A stretch of 64,000 nucleotides of DNA from Branchiostoma floridae (taxonomy: Eukaryota > Chordata > Leptocardii > Amphioxiformes > Branchiostomatidae): the NCBI RefSeq assembly GCF_000003815.2, contig NW_023365769.1:89923-153922 (forward strand), in the 5' to 3' direction. How positions within the stretch are numbered: the first letter of the stretch is position 1; every line of letters begins with the position of its first letter. Positions 23,910-34,846 of the stretch are shown in pieces. Below the pieces are notes generated by a model, which did no database searches, had not been told where the DNA came from, and was given only the letters and a program-made list of their open reading frames with translations. The position numbers were made by a program, and so were the translations under genes.

Positions 23910-26900
23910 CTACTGTGGGGGGAGGGGGATGCCTGTGGGGGTGGGGGCCTCCTGAAGGTTTTTCACCAGCTGAGCCAGCCAGCGTTTGGTGGAGTTGTCG
24001 TCCTTCAGTACAGCCGCAAAGGTTGTGTCCTTGAGTTGGTCGGGTAAGCATTGCCGCAGCGCCTCCCGTGCTCTGTGGGAGGAATTGCAGGTGTCAGCCA
24101 ATTCGGACCACTCACAAACTTTTGGACATTTGGACATTTAATGCTCAGTCATCAAAGAACTCTAAAGATTAACTGAATATCATGGCATACCTGTGTAAAA
24201 ATCTGTACAATTAATTTTTAAACCAAATATATATTTTTTGGGCCCCTGTGCCCTGGTATTATAACCTAATGAAATGAAATTTGGTACAGAGGTGCATTGG
24301 ACATGCCCACAGGACTCTGTCAACACTGTTTTGGTACAACAATAGTAGGAAGGTCTTACCTGGGGTTGTCTGACAGTCTGAGGTAACAGCGCACCACATG
24401 TTTGAGGAGACGGGCGGAGGGCTCTTTAGACAGCTGTAGCACCATCTTACCCTAAACAGAATACAGAATACAACTGAGTGTAGTTTTTGTCAGTCGAAAC
24501 AGCATGTGGAACAGGACAAATTAAAATCTTACATCATACACAAGATAGAAGGCTACTGAGTGATAGCCACTTTCTACAAATAACATGCTGTCTGTCTACA
24601 CATTGGCACAGCCATGCTTTTTCATACTTTGGTAGCTGCATATGTGAGCTTATTACAGAAGGAATATGATATGCCACTTTCTAGGTGCAATGGCCGAGTG
24701 GGTAGAGTGTTCGCCTTGCATTCGGTAGGTCGTGAGTTCGATCCCCGGCATACCAAAGACTCTAAAAATGGTACATGCTGCTTTCTCTGCTTAGAACTAA
24801 GCACTAAAGAGGAAGAGTATGGAAGTTAAACACACATCACTACCAGCTGACCAGCCCCCTGCTGTAGTGACTTGCACAAATGTGTGGCCCAAGGGCTTTG
24901 AAGTGGAGATGGGCGCCACCCTACACATCCGTAGATCCATGGGCAAACTTTAACTTTTTAACTTTAACTTTCTAGGAGAAGTAGACGTAAGTACAAGCCT
25001 TACCAATATCATGGCTACATGGGAGAACCTCTCGTAAGTCTGACAGATGTAGGACAGGCCTGTCTCATCCAGCAGGATCTTCTGCAGGATAAATGTTGCA
25101 ACCTGGAAAAAACAAACTGAGTTACATTTGGGGCCACATCCTTGTCAACTCTAGAAAGGGTAATGGCAGATAACTTGAATAACATGAATACATTTTGGTA
25201 TTGGGTGGGCCGACTACTCTCTCTCTGCAGCCAGGGGCTCAATTGCGAGGAGCTTACAATAGGCTAAATCGCAATAGGCGGGGCTAAATCACAAGGGTCT
25301 GGAACGAGCTGTCATTCGGCGCCACTCAGGTGACCTCAATGCGACAGTAATTGCCACAGGTGCGGCCATGGGACTGTAGGTTTCAAACCACTCACACCAT
25401 GATGGAACCCTACAGCACTCTTTTCAGTAAGTGCGGTGGGATCTCCAACGTGCTCAAGGTGTGGCTCTCCCCAAACACAGGACCTACATTTAACATTCTA
25501 TCTGAGGGATATTTTTCACAATTGTTACAGTTTAGTTTTTGAGTGGTGTTACTCACAGTTTTGGAGAGCTCGCTGCCTGACTCCATGATGCGCAGACACA
25601 GTGGAATGATCTCTGTAGTTAGCAGGAAGTTGATCACCTCCTGTTCATCAGTCTGAAACACAAAAAGGTTTGCAAGTCCTCATCATCAATTTTTCAATTG
25701 CATAAAACCTTCAAACTTTGGGAAACAACTTCTTTTTTAAAAAACATTTTGACTACTCAAAATTGAACCAAACTGGTACATGTACCTATCATCTTTTCTA
25801 GCACAATCATGTAGTCAACCCTGGTCTCAACAACTACTTAAGAGACAAACGAAAATAGTTGGTAACTGGGGCGTACACTCTAGACAAGATGGTCTTATCT
25901 ATGTGAAATTGCATGGGACTATTTTAATGTGGCTTATTACAATAGGTGCGAGGTAGTTCCCTGCCAATGTTCTACAGTAAACATGCATCTTGCAATGAAA
26001 AAACAAAGCTTAAACAAACATGAACATCTCATCTACCGTGCAAAATCTACGCACAACTTTTGTGTCTATCAGTTCATCCTCTGCTATCACAATACAAACC
26101 CTTATATTCATTCATCAGCCTGCTTACCTTGACTAAGGCACCAATGACCCCCAGACTGGTGAGGCGGAGGTACTCGAAGGGTCGTGTCTTACTGACAGTG
26201 TGGAGGAAGGGGTACAGGAACAGGGGGATGTGAGCTGGGGGGTGGGGGGTGGAATGAAAGACAGTTACTGGTATTGATATAAATTTATCAAACAAACATC
26301 AAAGCTGTTTAACAATGCAAACATGACCTAAACTTATGACACTTCGCACAAAGATATTGAATCTACTCTATGTTAGCTTGAGGAGAACTTAGATGTCGAT
26401 GTTTATTTCATACCAAACAACAAAAAACAAACACTGATCTATGCTCCACTTTTTTCTTAATATGTATAGTCAGAACAGTTTAGCCCTTTATCATACAGAA
26501 CTTGCAATTTGTTATCTTTTTTTTTCTTCATTTTTTCTGCCCTCCATTTTAAGTAGTTTTATTACACCAAAGTATAAACACAGACATACCTGCCAGGAAG
26601 GCTGATCTTGTTTCAGGATGTGAGGCCACACACTGTAACAGTGCCAGGGCATTGCAGACCCTGTTGGACTGGTGTGCCTGGGTGGGGGAATATGGAACAA
26701 TGTCTTTTAGGCTACTATTACATCCTCACACAGGTACTTTCAAGAAAGGTGCACCAGCGACTGGCTAGGACCCAGTTCCAGTATATGGACATGGATGGTC
26801 CTTGTATCCATAACCTAAAAACTGAATGCACCCCTATAGTATATGTATGTAATGTGCTCATATGCATGTGATACATGACACAAAATACACCACTACAGGT

Positions 26901-29473
26901 AATCCTTGCTTAAAATATAGACTTTAGGTCAAAACCTCATATAGAGTACATCTTACAAATGCAAAATAAGATGCTAGAAACTGAGATACACCAAAACAGT
27001 TTTTTCCACAAATGCTGAAGAAGGTCAATAAAGGTTGGACATCATGGTAATAAGATATGCCAAAAAGCAGTTAAAAGCAATTGGATATGATTTTGGAATT
27101 AGATGGTTCAGACAACCATCCAGTGTCTTTTATCAGTGACACTGAAGAGGTCTTGGAAAAACTCTCTCAAGAAAGATCTCTCCAGTGTCACTGAGGAAAG
27201 ACACCAAATGGTTATCTGAAATGTCTGATTGTTTCCAAAATCATATCCAGTTGCTTGAGTACTAACTGCTTTTTGGCATTGAAGAAAGTTTTCACCCATG
27301 AGTTGATGCCAAAAGTGTTGTCACTGTCAGATCTGAGAAAGTGTTCCTTACTGTAAGATGTGGGGGGTTGATGGCAGGGTAGATGTTGACTATCTCCTGC
27401 AGCAGGGCTGCCACGGTACCGAAGGAGTGCCACAACATGGGGGCCAGGTCCGACACAACCTCACGCTTCTTACTGTGGTTTTAAGAGAGAAGTGATGTTT
27501 TTATGAATACCCTACTGGAACTACCCTAGTATCTACCAACATCCAAATACACAATCAGTTTATCAACACATACATTACATGACTAGCTGTCGTGACACTA
27601 GGAGGACGTACCTGTATTTGCTTGTACAAACACACCACTGCTACTAGTACATGTAATGATGTATATGTAATGTTTGTATACATTTGTACGAGCAATACAT
27701 CCTCAAACAGTCACCAACTCACCATGGCTAATACAGTATCCTCGTTTATGCATAAGCTATTTTATGAACTACTAGTATATGTGCCTGCAGCTACGAGTAT
27801 GAGCATACAGCCTAAAGGATAAGGAAACTGACGGTCTGCACTGTGCAATATGTATTGACTACATGATACATTAAACGTTGGCATTTTTTGGCACCGTATC
27901 ACACCTTTTAACTGAACAGAGTTGTACCTCAGCTCCAGTAGTGCATTCTCCCTTGTCTCAGGGTTGGTTTTCACAGATAATTAGGTTCAGGTTCAGGTCC
28001 CTGATTCTCTGAACCTGGATTGTACCTGTACCTCAATTTTCTGTACTGGTACCCACCCCTATTAAGTATTATCACAATATATCACACATTGAACTGAACA
28101 GAGTCGTACCTCAGCTCAAGCAGTGCATTCTCCCTTGTCTCAGGGTTGGACAGCTCCACGATCCACTGGTAGATCTTGTCCCTGTCCACCTGCTGCCCCG
28201 CAGCTGCAGCTGCAGCCACCTGCTGCGCCTGGTGGAGGGGAAGGGGGGTGCAGAATTAGCTGTCAGCCAGGTTTATGTTTCTAGCTCAAATCCAGTCCTT
28301 CTTCTCAAATTCACTCCAAAATGGGCATGTAACACGGGGACATAGTCTGAAACTTGAGGTAATCCTGGCCAGGAATAGAGTTAGAGCTCAGTCTTTTAGC
28401 ATCAGGGTAGTAAATGACTGGAATGCCCTACCACAGAATGCAGTCTACCTAACTTACTAAGTCTGTGAATGCGTTTAAATACAGGTTAGATAAACTGTGA
28501 GAGAGTGCAAAGAACAAACAACAAGAGTGAAGATCGGGAGCTTACAGGCATTGGGCCTGCCATCATCCCGAGGATGGTATCAAAGGTGTTAGGAAAGGAA
28601 AAAAGGAAAGTGATCTCAATCCAGTTTAAGCTCAATGAAGAGCTACAGTATTCTTCCACTGGTTGTGACAGAACAGACAGATGCTATGTACAGTGTAGTA
28701 GTTACAGGTTCATTGTACCAGGGAAATTCCTGTAGCTCTTTTTGACAAGCACAATGAACAGTGGACCACAGATTAACATTTCGTCCTAAGCACGTTCTAT
28801 TCCAGTAGCGTACATGTTGGGTGAGCAACACAGCTGGAGTCAAACTCATGGCTTGGAGTTCTTGAGGCAGGGCCGCTTTAATTTACTCAACCAAATTATA
28901 ACCATTTTGGAACTGCCCATTTGTAAATAAAGAAAAGAAACTTCTAGTTTGCTGTCTTCGTTACCCTCTAAAAACCCCACTGGGGTGTCGCTGAGCAGAG
29001 GGCTATATCTGAATATAGTCTGGAATCCTCACAAAGAAAATGCAAGCCTGCATATTCAGTTTGGCTACATCTGTACTAGTGATCGCAGCTTTTGACGTTT
29101 TGTTGGTCAGAAAAAAATTGTCACGGATAATTTTGCCTGAATAAGCTTAACAAAGAGTGATCAACCGACCCAAAAACCATGAGGCTCACCACAAAGAGCC
29201 ACATGCTGTTTTATAAACCTCACATCACCATCTACACTGATCACAATACATCTAATGGTCTGGAGTGTGCAGGGAGAAGCTAGAAGTGCAAAAAAATTTG
29301 AGCGAAAAAAATTTATTCATCACCCCCCTCCCCACACCAATGGTGCAAAATCTTTCGAAAAGGAACGGCCACAAATGACCTGATACCACAAAACAGAGGG
29401 GATTTAAGTCGTCTGCAATAAAAAATATTCTGTTTTAACTTACCTGCTGCGACAATGTGTGCATTTGTTGCAT
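23910..29473 (-). CDS. CNOT9: CCR4-NOT complex subunit 9 (RQCD1/CAF40)
   Basis: Scaffold subunit of the CCR4-NOT deadenylase, an armadillo-repeat protein that binds CNOT1 and Trp-containing partners such as GW182/TNRC6. Nine exons (minus strand, in order): 29473-29444, 28228-28110, 27472-27352, 26677-26590, 26234-26128, 25652-25557, 25102-25004, 24451-24360, 24072-23910. All have GT-AG borders, the phases join, and the sum is 915 nt, so 304 residues, close to the usual 299. Near-invariant blocks are [107 protein letters not shown] and the C-terminal GIPLPPQ. The N-terminus ([10 protein letters not shown], then an Ala/Gln-rich run) differs from vertebrates. The first ATG of exon 1 was taken as start. 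No lesions seen. Confidence 0.96.
24686..24966 (+). mobile_element. tRNA-derived SINE, copy 2, with target-site duplication
   Basis: The head has an A-box ('tggccgagtgggtagagtg') and an intact B-box ('gagttcgatcccc'), followed by a non-tRNA body shared with 17740-17965 and a short (AACTTT)n tail. The 10-bp direct repeat 'actttctagg' at 24676-24685 and 24967-24976 brackets it, as expected for retroposition. It sits in a CNOT9 intron, antisense to the gene. Confidence 0.9.
27048..27285. mobile_element. Foldback copy of the 3.4/61.9-kb dispersed repeat
   Basis: The left half ('gccaaaaagcag', 'ggatatgattttgga', 'cagacaaccat', 'cagtgtctttta') is mirrored by the right half ('gacaccaaatggttatctga', 'tccaaaatcatatcc', 'ctgctttttggc'). 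Two copies therefore lie head to head, in an intron of CNOT9. Confidence 0.75.
27897..27966 (-). pseudogene. Partial duplicate of CNOT9 exon 2
   Basis: About 70 bp copy the 3' half of exon 2 and its donor side (residues [12 protein letters not shown], then GAG and a GTAC donor). The real exon is at 28110-28228. The duplicate has no acceptor in front of it, so it cannot be an internal exon, although its 5' splice site could compete as a decoy. A short GGTACC-type repeat (27979-28065) lies between the two copies. Confidence 0.8.
27979..28065. repeat. Short copy of the GGTCC/GGTACC element
   Basis: 'caggttcaggtcc', 'gaacctgga' and the end 'ttttctgtactggtacccac' match the right end of the larger element at 41846-43031. 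It is probably a miniature copy, lying in CNOT9 intron 1. Confidence 0.65.
28275..28505 (+). mobile_element. Non-LTR retrotransposon remnant, RT C-terminus
   Basis: The frame reads RGHSLKLEV, then [17 protein letters not shown], the conserved end of the reverse transcriptase protein of jockey/CR1/RTE-like elements. It is stopped at 28458-28460. A neighbouring frame continues with [11 protein letters not shown] and a stop, the usual last residues, so a frameshift separates the two parts. Only this 3' fragment remains, as is typical for 5'-truncated copies. It is in CNOT9 intron 1, antisense to the gene. Confidence 0.8.
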
Positions 29474-29539
29474 AATTTCCGCCGTATTTCACGATGTTTG
29501 GACGGATCGTCGCTTTCAAAATGCGGAGGTGAAAACAAC

Positions 29540-29610
29540 AACCCAGCCTCTCAACACAGGAAGTAGATGTGACGTCATGCACGACCCGGAAATACTACGT
29601 ATAGTGTGGA
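29540..29610 (-). promoter_or_regulatory. CNOT9: Candidate CNOT9 core promoter
   Basis: Within 140 bp upstream of the CNOT9 ATG are a full CRE palindrome TGACGTCA (29570-29577) and two ETS/GABP-like sites, ACAGGAAGT (29556-29564) and ACCCGGAAAT (29584-29593). CRE plus ETS is a common composition for housekeeping promoters. No TATA box was seen. The transcription start itself cannot be fixed from sequence. Confidence 0.55.
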
Positions 29611-29702
29611 AATATGTCAGCTTACCGATCACGGTCAACAGAAAGAAGAACTTGTTTGCTGTTGTCGATCTGTACTCTACTGCTATCGATGTACTGCTAT
29701 AA

Positions 29703-30254
29703 AATTCCATAATTAGGAAGAAAATGGAGACTCTAACAAAGAAAGTAAACGTAACCCCATTAACGTTACTAAAATAACGTTGCAGTTCTCAATTTCGTCA
29801 AAGGGGGGCGATTGAAACACAGGGCATAACTAAATTTGAAAGGATAAGAGCTATTTCGATTTCTCCTCGCAAGCTACCTCACATAGATTTCCTATTTGGA
29901 AAGTTTGACACTGGAGTGAGGTTTCGATTAAACTTTTCAGTGAATTGACATAAACCTTCAGCAAGAGTTAAGTTGTCCTCTAATATCACAATTCATATAG
30001 GAAGAAAATAGAGAATCTATCAAAGAAAGTAACGTTCATTTAAACGTAACCTCAAAGATAACTAGAATAACGTTGCAGGTCTCATCTTCGTCAAAAGGAG
30101 GCGAATGAGAAACAGGATATAACTAAGTTTGAAAGGATGAGAGCTCTTTGGATTCCCCCTCGCAGGCTAATATTAACTCACATAGATTTCCTATTTGGAA
30201 AGTTTGACACTCGAGTGAAGTTTTGATTAAACTTTTCAGTGAATTGACATGAAG
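29703..30254. repeat. Two-copy tandem duplication, about 265-290 bp
   Basis: Copies 29703-29962 and 29991-30254 share 'aggaagaaaat(g/a)gaga', 'acgttgcag(t/g)tctca', 'catagatttcctatttggaa' and 'aaacttttcagtgaattgac'. The pair lies directly upstream of the CNOT9 promoter. Confidence 0.85.
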
Positions 30255-31155
30255 TTTTGTAACAGAGAGACACAGCCTTTACAGATCCATTTGTAAGAAA
30301 ATGGTTGGTTTATGTCACACATTATAAATGCATCCAATATTCAATAAAACAATCTATAATGGGCCTGGTAGGAAAGTTTTTCCCTACTACAGATGTACTT
30401 CTTTCCTTTAATTTACCTTAGATTTATCACCACAAGTCAGGCGTTTATCTTTTCTTCTTCAGTCCATGACAGAAGCATAACATACCTGACTTTGACAGTT
30501 AATGCATGACTTCGATTAATTATAAATAAAGAGGATGGGTGGTACGAGCTCAGACAATGTTGCCTCCTTCGCAGTCTTCTGACGGCGCTGGCGTTTACTT
30601 TTTTGAGGAAGCGATCATTCGGGATTTCCAACGTGGGCTAAGGTTCTCTAATGCCAAAATAGGCAATTTCCCTCTCCGGCAATACTATTCACCACTCTAA
30701 GCCCCTGGCCCACACAAACTGATATACAAAAGGTAGTGCTGCGAAGGAGGGTAAGAAAATGGCTGCACGGTGGCACTTTGACTTCAATGGTTTTATAAAT
30801 ATTAGATTGCCATATATTGCCATTCAAGTGGCACACGTTAACATGGTAAATCTATCAGACTTAATGTAATCGCGGACAGGCAGATGGACTTTGCACATAT
30901 CCATGTACGTTTTCGCGCATCAGGTTAGGTTCTTTCTCCAAGGCCATTTTCTTATCATACAAGTCACAAAAACATCACGAACCTCATGCGTCGGAAAGCG
31001 TGAGTGATCTGACAAACACGCTTCCTCACTTTCCGGAGATCAATAGAGATGCCCTTTTTAGATAATTTCCTGGATTCTGTCAGCTTGTGCTGGCGGGCGT
31101 GGGCTGATGTGCCCTTTGAAGAGCAAACGTTGATACGGTATGGCCGCCTACTTAA

Positions 31156-32108
31156 CCCTATTCAGACCGGGCTTTTTTGGTCATCCCTGGACCGGGGGGG
31201 GGGGGTCTTTTGAGGCCCTCCACTTCTAAGTCCTATAACTCTAAAACGACGTGCCGTAGGGCCACCAAATTTTCAGGACAAAATTTCGACATAATATCTG
31301 ACAAGTATGTGACGTTTGACGTTACGTTGACGTAAGATGACGTAATTATGACGTCATCAATTTGATTACATTGGCCAAACCCATGAAAAATGGGTATTCT
31401 CAGAAAACTTCAAGTTATGCTACAAAAATGTAACAACAAGTGCAGATAACAGAATAGTAATATTTATTACGACTTGCGTTGCCAATAGCAACATCAATGA
31501 CGTCAGTATGACGTCATAAAATGACGTCATGCACATCTAAGATACGAGTTGGGCTCCGCCATATTATATCCACCATCTTGAATTTTTGAAAATACTTTTT
31601 TTGCAACAAATAATCACAAAGGGCAATGGAAAGAGACTAAATTCATTCATTTAGATGGTTTTTGATGAAAAAATACCAGGTAGTTACAAATTTTAATGGA
31701 TAATTATCTTGTTATTATTGATTTGGCCATTCGGTCCGCCATCTTGGATTTTGGGCTGATGACGTCATCAAATTAGCATAATTTATGCATATATAATTAT
31801 GAAAGATATGCTGAATAATATAAGATGTTATTTATGTAACAAAATCGCAGTAATATAGCAAATAAATGTGAAAAATACATAGTTAGAACCAAAAATAGTG
31901 ATTTTTGGCAAAACTGCCTGTCAACAAACGGTTGCCATGGCAACAAGAAAAAATGGAAAATTTGTCAAACTTCGCAAAATTGTTGCCAACAATATTTTAG
32001 GAAAACTCACCAAATTTGGTGGCTCTAGCGTAAGCCGTTTTGGCGTTATAGGACATCGAAGTTAGCGCGGGCCTCAAAAGCCCCCCCCCCCCCCCGGTCT
32101 GAATAGGG
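31156..32108. mobile_element. piggyBac-like non-autonomous element
   Basis: TTAA target duplications (31152-31155 and 32109-32112) flank a 953-bp element whose ends are the inverted repeat CCCTATTCAGACCGGG. Subterminal inverted similarity ('cttttgaggccc', 'gtcctataac', 'ccaccaaattt') continues for about 130 bp. TTAA targets with CCC-starting ends are the signature of the piggyBac superfamily. No transposase frame is present. Long G and C runs sit just inside the ends. It carries five TGACGTCA palindromes and lies about 1.7 kb upstream of the CNOT9 start codon. Confidence 0.88.
31349..31767. promoter_or_regulatory. Cluster of five CRE palindromes
   Basis: TGACGTCA at 31349-31356, 31498-31505, 31509-31516, 31522-31529 and 31760-31767, with extra TGACGTAA half-sites near 31330-31345. 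This is the full CREB/ATF consensus. All copies are inside the piggyBac-like element. Binding is not shown by sequence alone. Confidence 0.7.
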
Positions 32109-32301
32109 TTAAAGTACCTGGACTACGTGATAAGTTGCAAAGCGCTGGGTAAATGTGGTATCTCACTGCAATTGGTGTACCGGTGCGGTATTGCGGGGGT
32201 TCGAAAGATTACTCAGCGATTTTTAGAGATAATGAACGAATTTTCTTACGTTTAGTGTATTTCGTTGTCTTCTAAGTCATACTTTTATGTATACACAATA
32301 T

Positions 32302-32401
32302 NNNNNNNNNNNNNNNNNNNNNNNNNNNNNNNNNNNNNNNNNNNNNNNNNNNNNNNNNNNNNNNNNNNNNNNNNNNNNNNNNNNNNNNNNNNNNNNNNNN
32401 N
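32302..32401. other. Assembly gap (100 N)
   Basis: Exactly 100 N, the second placeholder gap, between CNOT9 and the RING-protein gene. Confidence 0.99.
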
Positions 32402-34490
32402 ATGTTTTCCTCTTTCGACATCATCACATAGAATGCTACAAACTCCCAGAGTGAGAAAAGACAAAACCCTGTCTGGGAACTCTTATTAGTCATATAGTCC
32501 TTAAAATCAAATAAAAATTTATTGATACTTCATTACTTAAATGCAGATCGAGTCTGGGGATATTGCCAGGGAGTAATCTTAACATTTGCCTACTTCACTA
32601 CAATTTCTCCTAGGTGAAAATGACCATTTAATGATAGCCAAGTCCTGCTTGACTAGATACATCAACGTGTCCTATGTTCAGAAAGTAACAACGGTAAGTC
32701 AAATATATACAGCATTTTCCACAGTGCCACAGGAACAACACAGTATATTGAGCACAAAAATAAAATCAGCAACAAATACAAATTTTAAGACTATTCACAG
32801 AAAATTGCACACAAAAGGATCGTGATAATGATTGTTACCTGAAACAGTATACAATCTACACAATAGACTACGTCAAGGAAGGTTAGACATCCAGGTACTT
32901 TGCTTCAGGAGAATACCTTTAGCTAACTTAAGAGTGATAAACCCTGCGCTAAGAGTGTGCAGTATAACAACATAGTTATTACACTCAGTACGGTCAAATG
33001 TGAAAAATACATCTTCTTGCACAGTTCACCTGTTTGTCAATTAGGCATTTCTCTCTGAAAGCAACCTTGAATTTTTAGTCTTCACTAATCCATTATTGCA
33101 GCCTTTGCAATCTCTCAACAGTACAATCAAAAGGCAGGATAAAGTGATGTTTAACTTCTTAAGACATAAAACAGTTAATTTTTCACAACTGTACACATAA
33201 CTTATCAAGTTCTAATCAGAAGCTAAAATCCTTAACTATAGTCCATTTTAGTAAATACGACTGCATCGTTTTGAAAAGACAAACGTCTTAAAATGGTAGT
33301 GTCCTGAATTCTAACAACATAAATCAATACCTGGAAGTAGGGCAAGGACTTATTCCTACTGGTACATTTAGATAAGTGGAAAATAAAAGGGAATGTAATG
33401 GATTCTTGGAAATAGACTAAAAGCTAATTGAAGGAAGGGATAGATTTATCATTAGGCCACAGCAAGCAAAATTCTTATGAATGACAACCTCTGACTCCAT
33501 ACCAATGCAACATTGGTTGGAAAAAAACAAGTGCCTACATTTTGTACATAAGAAAATTTTCAAATTTATGTACTATAAACCTAGAGCATAGTATCAGGAC
33601 CAAGAAAAGTTTTATTCCAGGATCTGTATTCAATAACACAGCAATGACATTGCCGTATTTCCTTATCAGTATCTTAAGTTTACACAAACAGCGCAGAATT
33701 TTCTGTAGGTCATCTTGCTGTCAGGAAAACAGCAATGTGGATGTCAAAATGCCTTTTAATGGCATATAGGACATTATAATATAACTGATATGAGTTTACT
33801 GGATGTTCCCATTTTTTGTATGTTGACCATTTTAATCAGAATGAAAATCAATGCAAGCAGTGCTATCATCCATAAAATTTATTCGTTGTAGCCTTACTGA
33901 AACTAGGTCAGGGATAGCTCAAGCTGGATGAATGTTACTTCAGGTGTGAACAATAAGTGATAATAAGATTATGCTCAGCACAATAGCTCAATGTAACGTA
34001 ATGGGATGCATAATATGGATTTGTAAGGTTGTTTTATGATGTACACAGCAATTTTACTATTTTTTGTGATTTTGAATTTTCTTTAGGCAAAGGCCTTCAA
34101 AAGATGTACATTTATGACAATCCAAGCTGATATGTTTTTTTTTTACAACAGATAAAAAGTTAACCTATCTTCCATAACATGATCTTTCACCAGTGTAGTT
34201 GGTTACAGCAGAATCAAGTTAGTGGGAAGTTTAATGAATCAGGAATAAATTAAGTGAAAACAGTGAAAATGCTAAACTTTCTTCCAACACAAAGGTCATG
34301 TATACAAAAAAAGTACACGGATAAAATTTTCAACGATCACTGTCGCCTTCTGCAGGATCAATACTGATGACCAATCACTTCAGAACATAAACTCGTACAG
34401 ACATAAAGTATCATAATCATGATCTTGCAGACATGTGATGTCAACAATTGTCAAATACGCCAGGAAGTTCATAATGGCCGTCTCTGTTTA
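32402..34490. other. AT-rich non-coding stretch
   Basis: No exon or clear element is recognised. It may include the 3' UTR of the RING gene, which is transcribed toward it. Minus-strand AATAAA hexamers occur at 33878-33883 and 32517-32522, but neither can be preferred. Confidence 0.4.
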
Positions 34491-34504
34491 GTTGTTGAAA
34501 ATTT

Positions 34505-34740
34505 TATCTGTGTATCACCTCACCTCACTGGTCCCAATTATATTAGCTTCAACGGCCGTAGGGGCAGCAATGCCATCAACATAAGTTTTCCATCTTTGTC
34601 TATCTTCGGCCAAGGTTTCTAGCTGGTGTACTGTTGTCCCGACCATTCTTTCAAGTCACTAGTCCAAGTCCGTCAAGGACGTCCCCTAGGTCTTACACCC
34701 TCCGCCCTACCTTGCAGTATAGTGTGAGTCAAAGTGCCCT
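34505..34740 (-). mobile_element. Retrotransposon remnant, RT C-terminus
   Basis: On the minus strand one frame reads GVRPRGRP, stop, RTWTSDLKEWSG. A second frame then gives TLAEDRQRWKTYVDGIAA and ends in TGA. This matches the C-terminal end of many non-LTR reverse transcriptases (GRP-R-TW ... DR-W---V). The internal stop and frame change show it is dead. It begins about 110 bp beyond the RING-gene stop, so it may be part of that gene's 3' UTR. Confidence 0.75.
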
Positions 34741-34846
34741 TTGCTCTCGTGTATACATGTACCTTCATGTTAGAAAAGAGTTTAGCATTGTACTACCAAC
34801 ACGAATGAGCTTCCATGACAACTGGAAGTTGAGGAAGAGTGGGTTG

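Noticed and set aside
24684-24760. tRNA gene
   Set aside because: It has A and B boxes but no closing acceptor stem or proper anticodon arm, and a SINE body and target duplication follow.
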